NCBI GenBank assembly: GCA_947626575.1
Contig: CANQSR010000001.1
Location: 176,247 to 240,246 of the forward strand
Reading direction: 5' to 3'
DNA: 64,000 nucleotides
Source of the DNA: an uncultured Clostridia bacterium
Lineage (GTDB): Bacteria; Bacillota; Clostridia; Christensenellales; Borkfalkiaceae
Below are positions 7,927 through 16,630 of this stretch, piece by piece. Position 1 is the first letter of the stretch. Each line of letters begins with the position of its first letter. A model generated the notes under the pieces. That model saw only the letters and a list, made by a program, of their open reading frames with translations, did no database searches and had not been told where the DNA came from. Made by a program: the position numbers and the translations under genes.

Positions 7927-7980
7927 AAACGTTTTTACGCCCTGCGGCTTTTATTGCAGGGCGGCGGCCCAAGGGCCTTT
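7923..7980. other. mcsB-clpC junction with palindrome and hairpin
   Basis: GTAAAAACGTTTTTAC (7923-7938) is a perfect palindrome that includes the mcsB stop. It is followed by a GCCCTGC/GCAGGGC hairpin (about 7939-7962). No T-run terminator is present, so this may be a processing or partial-termination site within the operon. Confidence 0.45.
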
Positions 7981-7990
7981 GGGAGAAGAT

Positions 7991-10459
7991 ATGGATACAT
8001 CGAAGTTTTCCGAACATCTCGAACAGGTGGTGTTGGTCGCCGAAGAGGCGGCCAAACGCTATCAGACGACCTATATCGGCAGTGAACACATCGTTCTCGG
8101 CATGCTCATCGTGAGCGATTGCACGGCGGGGAAGCTGCTCGCGGAGGCGGGGGCCTCCATCGAAAAATATACCGAGGCCTTCAAGCGCACCGTCCGCCAT
8201 GATACGCCCGTCTACGGCTATACGCCGCGCACCAAGAAGATGTTCGACCGCGCCCTCGAACTCGCCCTGCAAGGCGGGGATTTCCACGCGCTCGTCGGCA
8301 CCGAACACATGTTGCTCGCCGTCACCATGCTCGATGAATGCCTCGCCGTCTCCATTCTGCGCAGTATCGGCGTGGACGTGGAGGAACTCGAAAAGCGGCT
8401 GAGCGACTTTGTAAGCACGGATGACGACGACATGAAATTTCAGGCCCCGCCCCGCCCCGCGGCGAGCTTTCTTCCCTTCCGCCAGATCAGTCCCCAGCCC
8501 GAAACAGATGAGAGCGCGGCGTACATGAAGTACGGGACGGACCTCACCAAACTTGCGCGCGAGGGGAAGTTAGACCCCGTCATCGGCAGACACAAGGAGA
8601 TCGAGAAGGTCATCCAGATCCTCTCCCGCCGCACCAAAAACAACCCCGTCCTCATCGGCGAACCCGGCGTGGGCAAGAGCGCGGTCATCGAAGGGCTTGC
8701 GCGGGCCATCGTTGCGGGGGAAGTCCCCGAACTTCTCATCGGCAAGAAAGTCTTTTCCCTCAACCTCTCCGAACTGCTCGCGGGCGCGAAATACCGCGGC
8801 GACTTCGAGGAACGCCTCAAAGTCGTGACGGACGCCATCATGAAGGATAAGTCCATCATTCTCTTTATCGACGAGATCCACATGATCGTCGGCGCGGGGT
8901 CCTCCACGGACAACAACATGGACGCCGCCAACATCTTGAAACCCATGCTCGCCCGCGGCGAATTGCAGACGGTGGGCGCGACGACGACGGAGGAATACCG
9001 CAAATTCATCGAAAAGGACGCCGCCCTCGAACGCAGGTTTACGCCCGTCGTGGTCGAACAGCCGAGCGTGGAGGATGCCATCGTCATCTTGCAGGGCCTC
9101 AAAGATAAATACGAGGCCCACCACAACGTGGTCATCACCGACGCCGCCATCGAGGCGGCCGTGCGCCTCTCCGACCGCTATGTCACCGACCGCTTTTTGC
9201 CCGATAAGGCCATCGACCTCATCGACGAAGCGGCCTCGCGCGTGCGGCTGAATTCCTATAACGGCCCCGCGGAACTGCGCGAATTAGACGATAAGATCGC
9301 CCGTCTTGCGGCAGACCGTTCGCGCGCCGCGCGATGGGAGGACTTCGTGCGCGCGGCCAATCTCTCCAAACAGATCGCCGAACTCGGCAAGAAGCGCGAC
9401 GCCCTGCGCGAGGAATGGGAGCGCGCGCGCAACAATACGCACCTCTCCATCGGGACGGAGGAGATCGCCGAGATCGTCAGCGATTGGACGGGCGTCCCCG
9501 TCTCCAAACTCACCGAGGAGGAGAGCGCGCGGCTCATGACGCTCGAACAGGACCTTCACCGCCGCATCGTGGGGCAGAACGACGCCGTCTCCGCCGTCGC
9601 GCGCGCCATCCGCAGGGCGCGTTCGGGTCTCTCGGACCCCAACCGTCCCATCGGCTCGTTCATCTTTGTGGGTCCCACGGGCGTGGGCAAGACGGACCTC
9701 GCCAAGGCGCTTGCCGAGTGTATGTTCGGCGATGAGCGCATGATGATCCGCCTCGATATGTCCGAATTTATGGAGAAGGGGTCGGTCACGAAGATCATTG
9801 GCGCGCCGCCCGGATACGTCGGTTTCGACGATACGCAGGGCTGCCTTACCGAGCGCGTCAGGAGAAAGCCCTATTCGGTGGTCCTCTTCGATGAGATCGA
9901 GAAGGCGCACCCCGACGTTTTCAACATACTCTTGCAGATCCTCGACGACGGACGGCTCTCGGATAGCCGCGGGCGGGTCGTCTCCTTCAAGAATACCGTC
10001 ATCATCCTCACCTCCAACACGGGGGCGCACGAAGTGAAGGATACCGCGCTCGGCTTCGGCGCAAAGGACGGCGCCGACCGCCACGAGGAAATGAAGGAGC
10101 AGATCGAAGAGGCGCTCAAAAAGCAATTCAAACCCGAATTTTTGAACCGCATCGACGAGATCGTCGTCTTTCACAAGCTCTCCAAGGACGAGGCGGCGCA
10201 AATTTGCGGCCGCATTTTGGACGGCCTTTCCTCGCGGCTGAAAGAGCGCGGCGTGACGTTGCACGTCACGGCGCTCGCCAAGGAACGGCTCGTGGAGGAG
10301 GGCTATAACGAGGAGATGGGCGCGCGCCCCTTGAAGCGGACGGTCCAGCGGCTCATCGAGGACAGACTCTCCGAGGAACTTCTCCAACATCACATCACCG
10401 AAGCGGCTTCCGTCTTTGTGGACTATGACGGGGAAAAGTTCGTCTTTCGTTTGGAATGA
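7991..10459 (+). CDS. clpC: ClpC, AAA+ unfoldase of the ClpCP protease
   Basis: An 822-residue protein. Double Clp-N domain (1-145), AAA D1 with Walker A GEPGVGKS (223-230) and LFIDEIHMIVG, a short charged middle segment (about 430-480), AAA D2 with GPTGVGKT (about 561-568) and LFDEIEKAHPD, then the C-terminal D2-small domain. It unfolds arginine-phosphorylated substrates for ClpP (not in the window). The ATG at 7991 is preceded by GGGAG. An in-frame TTG at 7979 falls inside the Shine-Dalgarno region and was not chosen. Last gene of the XRE-mcsAB operon. Its leader holds TTGGGAGA, complementary to the linker of the candidate sRNA. Confidence 0.95.
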   Translation: MDTSKFSEHLEQVVLVAEEAAKRYQTTYIGSEHIVLGMLIVSDCTAGKLLAEAGASIEKYTEAFKRTVRHDTPVYGYTPRTKKMFDRALELALQGGDFHALVGTEHMLLAVTMLDECLAVSILRSIGVDVEELEKRLSDFVSTDDDDMKFQAPPRPAASFLPFRQISPQPETDESAAYMKYGTDLTKLAREGKLDPVIGRHKEIEKVIQILSRRTKNNPVLIGEPGVGKSAVIEGLARAIVAGEVPELLIGKKVFSLNLSELLAGAKYRGDFEERLKVVTDAIMKDKSIILFIDEIHMIVGAGSSTDNNMDAANILKPMLARGELQTVGATTTEEYRKFIEKDAALERRFTPVVVEQPSVEDAIVILQGLKDKYEAHHNVVITDAAIEAAVRLSDRYVTDRFLPDKAIDLIDEAASRVRLNSYNGPAELRELDDKIARLAADRSRAARWEDFVRAANLSKQIAELGKKRDALREEWERARNNTHLSIGTEEIAEIVSDWTGVPVSKLTEEESARLMTLEQDLHRRIVGQNDAVSAVARAIRRARSGLSDPNRPIGSFIFVGPTGVGKTDLAKALAECMFGDERMMIRLDMSEFMEKGSVTKIIGAPPGYVGFDDTQGCLTERVRRKPYSVVLFDEIEKAHPDVFNILLQILDDGRLSDSRGRVVSFKNTVIILTSNTGAHEVKDTALGFGAKDGADRHEEMKEQIEEALKKQFKPEFLNRIDEIVVFHKLSKDEAAQICGRILDGLSSRLKERGVTLHVTALAKERLVEEGYNEEMGARPLKRTVQRLIEDRLSEELLQHHITEAASVFVDYDGEKFVFRLE

Positions 10460-10483
10460 CCGCGCTAAAACGCGCGCATAGAG

Positions 10484-10526
10484 AAAGCCTCCCGCGGCGC
10501 ACATTGTGCGCCGCGGGAGGCTTTTT
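10484..10526 (+). terminator. intrinsic terminator after clpC
   Basis: A 19-bp GC-rich stem (10484-10502 with 10506-10524) closes a 3-base loop and ends in a T run. Confidence 0.92.
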
Positions 10527-10585
10527 GAATGCTCTCTTTCGGACATGGTATGCCCGTTTTGTGTGAATAAGCCCTTGGACGGGCG

Positions 10586-11254
10586 CTACGTGGTGAGATC
10601 CCAACCGATGGGCGCAATGCCGTGGGCCTCCAAATACGCGTTGGCCTTGGAGAAGTGGCGGCAGCCGAAAAACCCGTTGTAGGCCGAGAGCGGCGAGGGG
10701 TGCGCGCATTCGAGGATGAGGTGCTTGCTTGCGTCGATGAGCGGCTTTTTTCTGCGCGCGTTGCCGCCCCACAGCAGGAACACGAGGTGCTGTTTTTCCC
10801 GCGAAAGAAGCTCGATGACGGAATCCGTGAACCAGCTCCACCCGCAGTTCGCGTGCGAATTTGCCTGATGCGCGCGCACCGAAAGCGCCGTGTTCAAAAG
10901 CAATACGCCCTCGTTTGCCCACTTCGTGAGGTCGCCCGACCTGGGCGGGTCGTAACCCAAATCATCTTTCAGCTCTTTCAGCATGTTGACGAGCGACGGC
11001 GGCATGGGCACGCCTTCGGGTACGGAAAAGCACAGCCCGTGCGCCTGTCCGGGTTCGTGGTAGGGGTCCTGTCCGAGCAACACGGCCTTCACCTTTGCAA
11101 ACGGCGTATAGCGGAAGCAGTTGTAGAGGTCGTACATATTTGGATATACGGTGCAGTGGGAGTACTCATATTTGAGAAACTCCCTGATTTTCAGATAGCG
11201 CGCATCGGTAAAGAGCGGCCGCAGGACTTCGTTCCAATCGCCTAAATCTATCAT
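10586..11254 (-). CDS. ung: uracil-DNA glycosylase, family 1
   Basis: A 222-residue enzyme of base excision repair that removes uracil from DNA. The water-activating loop GQDPYH is at residues 61-66 (D63 catalytic). The uracil-recognition Asn lies in LLLNTALSV, and the DNA-intercalation loop HPSPLSA is near residues 184-190. Length is typical. It follows mtnN on the same strand with a 59-bp gap, so they may be cotranscribed. Confidence 0.96.
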   Translation of the reverse strand: MIDLGDWNEVLRPLFTDARYLKIREFLKYEYSHCTVYPNMYDLYNCFRYTPFAKVKAVLLGQDPYHEPGQAHGLCFSVPEGVPMPPSLVNMLKELKDDLGYDPPRSGDLTKWANEGVLLLNTALSVRAHQANSHANCGWSWFTDSVIELLSREKQHLVFLLWGGNARRKKPLIDASKHLILECAHPSPLSAYNGFFGCRHFSKANAYLEAHGIAPIGWDLTT

Positions 11255-11313
11255 GTGACTCCTTACGCGGCCTCAGGCGGACCGCTTGCAGGCTGTTTGT
11301 TCTTCCTTCACGG

Positions 11314-11976
11314 TCACGCTTCGAGAGAAGCGAAGATTTCGGGAAGATGCGCCCTCAATCCGAGAAGGGCGCGCTTGGTGTTCTTTTTGAATTGCTCGGT
11401 CGTCGAGCCTGAGCCGTACACATCCGAGATGGCCTTGACGGAGCAGAAGGGGACGCCCGCATACTTGCATACCTGCGCGATCGCGCCCGCCTCCATCTCG
11501 CGGATGTCACAGCCGAGGCCGAGGAGCAGGGCGTGGTCTGCGGGCGAATCGTCGAAGCGGTCGCCCGTGCCGAGCGTGCGGCGGGGAAGATCGAGGCCCT
11601 TCGGACAGAAGAGGGGCAAAAAGTTCTCCTCCTCGCCGGGGAGCGTCCCCACCTCTTTTCCCGTGAGCTGGACGAGGTCGAAATCGTATTGCACGGCCTT
11701 TTCGATGAGATATACTTCGCCCACTTCGGTGTTTTGCGTTTTTAACCCGCCCGCAACGCCGAAGTTCAGCACGAGGTCCGCGCCCTGCGCGAGCGCGGCG
11801 CACGCGCCCGCCGCGGCATTCACCTTTCCCTCCGCCGAGACGACGAGCGCGACGTCATGCCCGAAGGCCTTTCCGATGTGGACCGTCTTTCCGAAGATCG
11901 TACGGATATTTTCTATCTCCATGGCGTCCAGAAGGAGTTCGGCTTCGGTGTCCATGGCGATGACGCAACCAATCAT
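11314..11976 (-). CDS. mtnN: 5'-methylthioadenosine/S-adenosylhomocysteine nucleosidase
   Basis: A 220-residue member of the PNP/UDP phosphorylase superfamily. N-terminal IGCVIAMDTEAE, the central NFGVAGGL loop, the MEAGAIAQVC substrate-binding segment and the catalytic AISD aspartate are the MTAN signatures. It hydrolyses MTA and SAH to free adenine for methyl-cycle recycling. AGAGGT lies before the ATG. It is upstream of ung on the same strand, and a repeat pair lies between its promoter region and the divergent ferritin-like gene. Confidence 0.9.
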   Translation of the reverse strand: MIGCVIAMDTEAELLLDAMEIENIRTIFGKTVHIGKAFGHDVALVVSAEGKVNAAAGACAALAQGADLVLNFGVAGGLKTQNTEVGEVYLIEKAVQYDFDLVQLTGKEVGTLPGEEENFLPLFCPKGLDLPRRTLGTGDRFDDSPADHALLLGLGCDIREMEAGAIAQVCKYAGVPFCSVKAISDVYGSGSTTEQFKKNTKRALLGLRAHLPEIFASLEA

Positions 11977-11987
11977 AATTTACCTCT

Positions 11988-12250
11988 TTGTTTTGATTAT
12001 GCGAAACGCATATTTGCGGCGCGATACGGCGGCGAACTTGCTTTCCTTGGGTCATGTACGAAAGAGTACACTCCCCTTCGGAAAGCCGCGTTCTTCTTGT
12101 CTCGCTTGCAACTCTGCGTTTTACGTTTCCCTGTTTTGATTATGCGAAACGCACATTTGCGGCGCGATGTGGCGGCGGTTTACTTTCCTTGGGTCATGTA
12201 CGAAAAAGTACACTCCCCTTCGGCGCCCAATTTGCGTTTTCCTGTCACGG
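11988..12250. repeat. two tandem copies of a 143-bp element with GTAC hairpin
   Basis: TTTTGATTATGCGAAACGCA begins copy 1 at 11991 and copy 2 at 12134. Each copy carries TTTCCTTGGGTCATGTACGA, then AGTACACTCCCCTTCGG, so a TGTAC/GTACA hairpin sits in its centre. Related single elements lie near 29400-29530 and 43195-43320. No gene is seen in this gap. Confidence 0.75.
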
Positions 12251-12353
12251 AATTGCTTTCGCATGAATTATTATAACATATTTCCCAAGATATTGCAATC
12301 GGATGAATACTTCTTTCCGCGAAAGGGAAAACTTTCCGCACAAGGAGGTTCAA

Positions 12354-13601
12354 ATGAATCCGTTTGAATTGAAGCCGCAGAAGGCGGACAAGATTTTTAC
12401 CAATTGGAACAAGGTACTCATCAAGCCCTACGATAAGAATACCGTCGATCCCTACACGAGGACGCGCGTCATCCTGATGTCCGGCACCGAGTTCGAGAGC
12501 GTGCGCCTCGGCCATTCGTTCACCCGCATGTGCGCCAACAACGATGTAAGGCGCCGCTTGGCGCGCATCCGCCGCGGCGAGCAGATCCAGCAAAAGCGCG
12601 TGGCCGCCTTAAAACCCGCGAACGAAACCATCCTCGAACACACCATCGGGTATGAACAGCTCGCCGTCGACCTCACCGCCAACCTTGCTATCACCGAGAA
12701 AAATTCCTATGTGAAAAAGCAGCTCGATTTCGCGCTCCTCGAAGATTTCGACCACCTCTACCGCTATTCCGATCTCATGGAACTCGAAAAGGGCGGCGAC
12801 CCCAAGCGGCTCGTCGGCAGTTACACCGAGATCATGCCGGGGCGGCCCACCGTCGCCGAATACCGCCACCCCGATGACGACGTGGATTTCTATATCAACA
12901 ACTATCTCAATGATTTGAAAACTAAGCTGAACATCAACATCATCACGGGGGCGGAACAGCAGACGATGAACTTCTATATGAACGTCGCGAATCTCTATGC
13001 AAGCCCCTTGGGCAGAAAGCTCTATAACGAGATCGCGATGATCGAAGAACAGCACGTTACGGGGTACGGGAGCTTAAAGGACCCCACCATGACCGAATGG
13101 GAATGCCTTTTAATGAATGAATACACCGAATGCTACCTCTATTATTCGTGCTATATGGATGAAAAGGATGAGCGTGTCAAGGCGGTGTGGGAACAGCACT
13201 TCGAGGAGGAAGTTTCGCATCTCCACGAGGCGGCAGATCTATTGAAAACGTACGAAGGGAAGGTATGGCAGCAGGTGCTTCCAGAAGGCGGGGAATTCCC
13301 CGAACTCTTAAAGCTCCGCCCGCAGAAAGAGTATATCCGCGGCGTATTGAAGAGCGTCCGCCTCACGGGCGTCGAGGAGGGTTGGGAAGAACTCGATAAG
13401 GTCCCCGACGGGTTCCGCTATTTCGGCTATAATGCGAGGATCAACGGCAAGCCGACGTCGGTGGGGACGCATACCGTCATCGAGAAGGCGATCGCCAAGC
13501 TCGGCGAGGACTACCGCATCCAGAACGCCGATCACCCCGTGAAGGCGCTTGCCGACAGAAAGAAGGACAACGTGGACGTTGCAAGAGTGAAGGGAAAGTA
13601 A
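12354..13601 (+). CDS. ferritin-like protein with three E-N30-(E/D)xxH half-sites
   Basis: A 415-residue soluble, helical protein of unknown role. Three metal half-sites of the ferritin/rubrerythrin kind can be read with identical spacing: E101 with D131-x2-H134, E201 with E231-x2-H234, and E256 with E286-x2-H289. The N-terminal 90 and C-terminal 100 residues look unrelated to ferritins. No rubredoxin cysteines are present. The ATG at 12354 has AAGGAGG at 12342-12348. A longer frame from 12303 would run through this ribosome site and is rejected. Likely a di-iron enzyme or oxidative-stress protein, by inference only. Confidence 0.8.
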   Translation: MNPFELKPQKADKIFTNWNKVLIKPYDKNTVDPYTRTRVILMSGTEFESVRLGHSFTRMCANNDVRRRLARIRRGEQIQQKRVAALKPANETILEHTIGYEQLAVDLTANLAITEKNSYVKKQLDFALLEDFDHLYRYSDLMELEKGGDPKRLVGSYTEIMPGRPTVAEYRHPDDDVDFYINNYLNDLKTKLNINIITGAEQQTMNFYMNVANLYASPLGRKLYNEIAMIEEQHVTGYGSLKDPTMTEWECLLMNEYTECYLYYSCYMDEKDERVKAVWEQHFEEEVSHLHEAADLLKTYEGKVWQQVLPEGGEFPELLKLRPQKEYIRGVLKSVRLTGVEEGWEELDKVPDGFRYFGYNARINGKPTSVGTHTVIEKAIAKLGEDYRIQNADHPVKALADRKKDNVDVARVKGK

Positions 13602-13635
13602 GCGGGCAAAAGCCTTGCGCCGCACAGAGCGGGTA

Positions 13636-13662
13636 GGGGACGGAATTTTCCGTCCCCGTTTT
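13636..13662 (+). terminator. terminator after the ferritin-like gene
   Basis: GGGGACGGAA pairs with TTCCGTCCCC (13636-13645 with 13648-13657), followed by GTTTTG. Confidence 0.75.
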
Positions 13663-13684
13663 GCTGTTATGCGCTATGCGCGGG

Positions 13685-13830
13685 GGCGTTATTTCGCCCG
13701 CGAGACCCCTTCCGTCACTCGCGTTGCTCGTGCCACCCACCCCAAAGGGGTGGGCAAGGAGAAAGCGGCGAGAAATCTCGAAGGGCGAGATTCCTCCTCC
13801 CGTTGGTCGTTCGGAATGACGTGTCCGCCG
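13685..13830. repeat. partial repeats upstream of tcdA
   Basis: A half copy of the 130-bp palindrome (the CCTTCCGTCACTCGCGTTGC side through the CCACCC hairpin) is followed by a piece of the TCATTCCGA palindrome. No gene is seen. Confidence 0.7.
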
Positions 13831-13844
13831 GGCGGCGGAAACGT

Positions 13845-13873
13845 TTGACTTTTTTCTCCCAAAGAATTATAAT
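13845..13873 (+). promoter_or_regulatory. promoter of tcdA
   Basis: TTGACT at 13845-13850 and TATAAT at 13868-13873 have 17-bp spacing. The ATG at 13880 is 6 bases past the -10 box, so the transcript is probably leaderless. Confidence 0.8.
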
Positions 13874-13879
13874 ATCCGT

Positions 13880-14614
13880 ATGTTGGATCAGTTTTCGAGA
13901 ACGGAGCTTCTCCTCGGAGAGCAGGCGATGGAAAAACTCGCAAAGAGCCGCGTGGCAGTGTTCGGCCTCGGCGGCGTGGGCGGGTATGCCGTGGAGGCGC
14001 TCGCCCGTTCGGGCGTGGGCGCGCTCGACCTCGTGGATAACGACCGCATCAGCATCACCAACCTCAACCGCCAGATCCTCGCCACCCACAGGACGTTGGG
14101 GCAGTATAAGACGGAAGCCGCCGCCGCGCGCATCCAAGATATCGCGCCCGCTTGCGCCGTCCGCACCCATACGACGTTTTATTTGCCCGCGACGGAGAAG
14201 GACTTCGATTTTCACGAGTACGATTATATCATCGACGCCATCGATACCGTGACGGGAAAGATCGCCCTCGTGCGGAACGCCAAGGCGTGCGGAACGCCCA
14301 TCATCAGCTGTATGGGGGCGGGAAATAAGCTGGACCCCGCCAAGTTCGAAGTCGCGGATCTCTTTGAGACTTCGGTCTGTCCGCTTGCGCGCACGATGCG
14401 GCGCGAACTCAAAAAAACCGGCGTGGAGCATCTCAAAGTCGTCTACTCCCGCGAAACGCCCGTCCGTTTCGCAGACCCCGCAGAAGCTCCGCCCGCGGAA
14501 GAGGGGCAGAGGGCGAAGGCCGTCCCCGGAAGCACGGCATTCGTACCCGCCGTCGCGGGTCTCATCCTTGCGGGGGAAGTCGTGAAGGACTTGATAGGGC
14601 TTCAAAAATTTTGA
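13880..14614 (+). CDS. tcdA: tRNA threonylcarbamoyladenosine dehydratase (ThiF/E1-like)
   Basis: A 244-residue E1-like enzyme that cyclises t6A to ct6A at tRNA position 37 using ATP. The ATP-binding GLGGVG lies at residues 29-34. NLNRQILAT and the MGAGNKLDP segment are characteristic of the TcdA/YgdL branch rather than of ThiF or MoeB. The zinc CxxC pairs of ThiF are absent, as expected. No ribosome-binding site precedes the ATG; the promoter position indicates a leaderless message. The 97-residue cysteine protein and the PP-loop tRNA enzyme follow closely, so the operon may be concerned with tRNA modification. Confidence 0.9.
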   Translation: MLDQFSRTELLLGEQAMEKLAKSRVAVFGLGGVGGYAVEALARSGVGALDLVDNDRISITNLNRQILATHRTLGQYKTEAAAARIQDIAPACAVRTHTTFYLPATEKDFDFHEYDYIIDAIDTVTGKIALVRNAKACGTPIISCMGAGNKLDPAKFEVADLFETSVCPLARTMRRELKKTGVEHLKVVYSRETPVRFADPAEAPPAEEGQRAKAVPGSTAFVPAVAGLILAGEVVKDLIGLQKF

Positions 14615-14638
14615 AAAACAGGAAGAAAACCGGGGGAT

Positions 14639-14932
14639 ATGTCACACAGTAAGATCACAAAGCGCGGATATTCGTTCTATTTGGAGCAGTGGTTTCCGGG
14701 CGGCAAGAAGTATATCAACGTCTGCAAACTGTGCGGGCAGAGGGGGTATAGCCCCGTGATCGAGCAGGCGGGATTTTGCGACGACCCGCATCATAGAGCC
14801 GTCTATACGGAATTGGTGAAAACCCTGCGCAAGCTGCCGCTGGATGAAGCGGGCCGCTGTGAGATGTGTGCAAACGCGATGGACGGCGGACAGGACGCCC
14901 GCACGGCGGGCGGCAACAATGATGACTTATGA
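14639..14932 (+). CDS. small cysteine/histidine protein of unknown function
   Basis: A 97-residue protein with VCKLCGQRGYSP near residue 29, FCDDPHHR near 49 and CEMCAN near 77. This pattern of paired cysteines and histidines suggests a zinc site. It lies 24 bp after tcdA, and its stop overlaps the start of the PP-loop gene by ATGA, so it is translationally coupled to a presumed tRNA sulfuration enzyme. I do not recognise the family. A partner or accessory role in that reaction is inference. Confidence 0.75.
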   Translation: MSHSKITKRGYSFYLEQWFPGGKKYINVCKLCGQRGYSPVIEQAGFCDDPHHRAVYTELVKTLRKLPLDEAGRCEMCANAMDGGQDARTAGGNNDDL

Positions 14933-15753
14933 ACGGATTTGATATTACGATCGAAGAAGGCATCCGCACGACGTACGCCCGCCGCCTTTTCAAGCCGTTT
15001 GCGAAGGCGATCGTGGAATACGGCCTCGTAAAGCCAAACGATAAGATCGCGGTCTGCATTTCGGGCGGGAAGGATAGTATGCTCATGGCCAAGCTCTTTC
15101 AGGAGCTCAAACGGCACAACAAATTTCCCTTCGAACTCGTCTTTCTCGTCATGGACCCCGGATACAGCCCCGCAAACCGCGAGAACATCGAGCGCAACGC
15201 GGCGCTGTTGGGGATCCCCGTTACGATCTTCGGGACGGACATCTTCGAGAGCGTGTTCCATATCGAAAAGTCGCCGTGCTATCTCTGCGCGCGGATGCGC
15301 CGCGGGCATCTCTATCACCGCGCCCGCAGTCTCGGCTGTAACAAGATCGCCCTCGGCCATCACTATGACGACGTCATCGAGACCATTCTCATGGGGATGC
15401 TCTACGGCGGGCAGGTACAGACCATGCTGCCCAAGGTGAAAAGCGCCAACTTCGAGGGGATGGAACTCATACGGCCCATGTATTATGTCCGCGAAAAGGA
15501 TATCATCGCATGGCGGGATGAGAATGGTCTCCGCTTTCTGCAATGCGCCTGTAAGTTTACGGAAAACAGCGCCGCCGACCATAGCGGCTCCAAGCGGTTG
15601 CAGGTAAAGGAACTCATCCGTACGCTGAAAAGAGAGGACCCGCAGGTGGAGCAGAATATCTTCCGCAGTGTGGAAAACATCAACCTTGCAACGGTCATGG
15701 CCTATAAGGATAAGAACGGGGTCAAACATCGCTTTGACGATGAGTGGGATTAA
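14929..15753 (+). CDS. PP-loop ATPase of the TtcA family (tRNA 2-thiolation-like)
   Basis: A 274-residue protein with the PP-loop SGGKDS at residues 45-50, a CYLC pair near 116-119, LGHHYDDVIET (adenylation segment), and a later CACKF cysteine. This is the TtcA arrangement, in which three cysteines hold a 4Fe-4S cluster used to thiolate a cytidine or similar base in tRNA. The exact nucleotide target cannot be told. Coupled to the small cysteine protein upstream; the PHP gene begins 30 bp downstream. Confidence 0.82.
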   Translation: MNGFDITIEEGIRTTYARRLFKPFAKAIVEYGLVKPNDKIAVCISGGKDSMLMAKLFQELKRHNKFPFELVFLVMDPGYSPANRENIERNAALLGIPVTIFGTDIFESVFHIEKSPCYLCARMRRGHLYHRARSLGCNKIALGHHYDDVIETILMGMLYGGQVQTMLPKVKSANFEGMELIRPMYYVREKDIIAWRDENGLRFLQCACKFTENSAADHSGSKRLQVKELIRTLKREDPQVEQNIFRSVENINLATVMAYKDKNGVKHRFDDEWD

Positions 15754-15783
15754 CGGGGAGAACGTCTCCCAAGGCGAAAAGAT

Positions 15784-16470
15784 ATGTATCTTTACGAAAC
15801 GCATTGCCATACCAAGAGGGTGAGCGCCTGTTCCCGCCTGAGCGCGGAGGATATCGTCGAACTCTATGCCGCAAACGGCTACACGGGCGTGTTCATCACC
15901 GACCATTTTCTGAACGGCAACACTACCGTGGACCGCACGCGGCCCTATCGGGAGCAGATCCGCGAATTTTGCCGCGGCTTCCGCGAGGTGAAGGCGTGCG
16001 CCGCGGGGCGGTTGCAGGTCTTTTTCGGCCTCGAATATTCCTTCGACGGAACGGACGTCCTCGTCTATGGGTGGGATGAAGCGCAACTTTCCCTGCATGA
16101 AGAGTTCCTGCACGTCCCCTTCGGGAAGTTCGGCGAATACTGTGCGCAAAACGGCCTGCTCGCCGTCCATGCGCATCCCTTCCGCGAGGCGGATTACATC
16201 GACCACGTCCGCCTCTCCTCCGCGATCGAGGCCATCGAGACCTTCAACGCGGCGCGCACGGAGCAGTGCAACCGCCTCGGCGCCTTCTATGCAGAAGTGT
16301 ACGGCAAGGCCGCCATCGGGGGTTCCGATCTCCACGCGCGCGGGCAGGCGTGGCTTTCGGGGATGGGCTTTGCCGAAAAACTCGTCTCGGAGCAGGATTT
16401 CATCGGACGCATCCGCCGCCGCGAAGGGAGCATCCTCAAAGTTCCCAACGTATTCGGCGGGCAGTCCTGA
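15784..16470 (+). CDS. PHP-domain phosphoesterase
   Basis: A 228-residue protein with the four PHP metal motifs in order: HCHT at the N terminus, TDHF near residue 39, an HAHP segment, and GGSDLHARG near the C terminus. These domains bind two or three metals and hydrolyse phosphoester bonds. In a stand-alone protein of this size the substrate is uncertain (histidinol phosphate or nucleotide-type phosphates are possible). It is the last gene of the tcdA run. Confidence 0.85.
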   Translation: MYLYETHCHTKRVSACSRLSAEDIVELYAANGYTGVFITDHFLNGNTTVDRTRPYREQIREFCRGFREVKACAAGRLQVFFGLEYSFDGTDVLVYGWDEAQLSLHEEFLHVPFGKFGEYCAQNGLLAVHAHPFREADYIDHVRLSSAIEAIETFNAARTEQCNRLGAFYAEVYGKAAIGGSDLHARGQAWLSGMGFAEKLVSEQDFIGRIRRREGSILKVPNVFGGQS

Positions 16471-16557
16471 CGTTGGAAGCCGCGCAAGGACTCCGCAGTG
16501 TTACCTTTGCGGCGATCCGCAATTTACATAGCGCATCATAACCGTACAGAAAGGAGC

Positions 16558-16586
16558 GGCCCGCCGTGGAATCACCACGGCGGGCC
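16558..16586. terminator. GC hairpin between convergent genes
   Basis: GGCCCGCCGTGG pairs perfectly with CCACGGCGGGCC around a 5-base loop. There is no T run on either strand, so termination strength is uncertain. Confidence 0.5.
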
Positions 16587-16630
16587 GTAAACTATCAAAT
16601 TATCGTACATATCTCCGCGCAGGGGGGCGT

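Noticed and set aside
9284..10546. 420-residue open frame antisense to clpC (and similar long frames opposite clpB, tkt, ligA, priA, gpmI)
   Set aside because: High GC makes long antisense frames common; the sense strands encode unmistakable conserved proteins.
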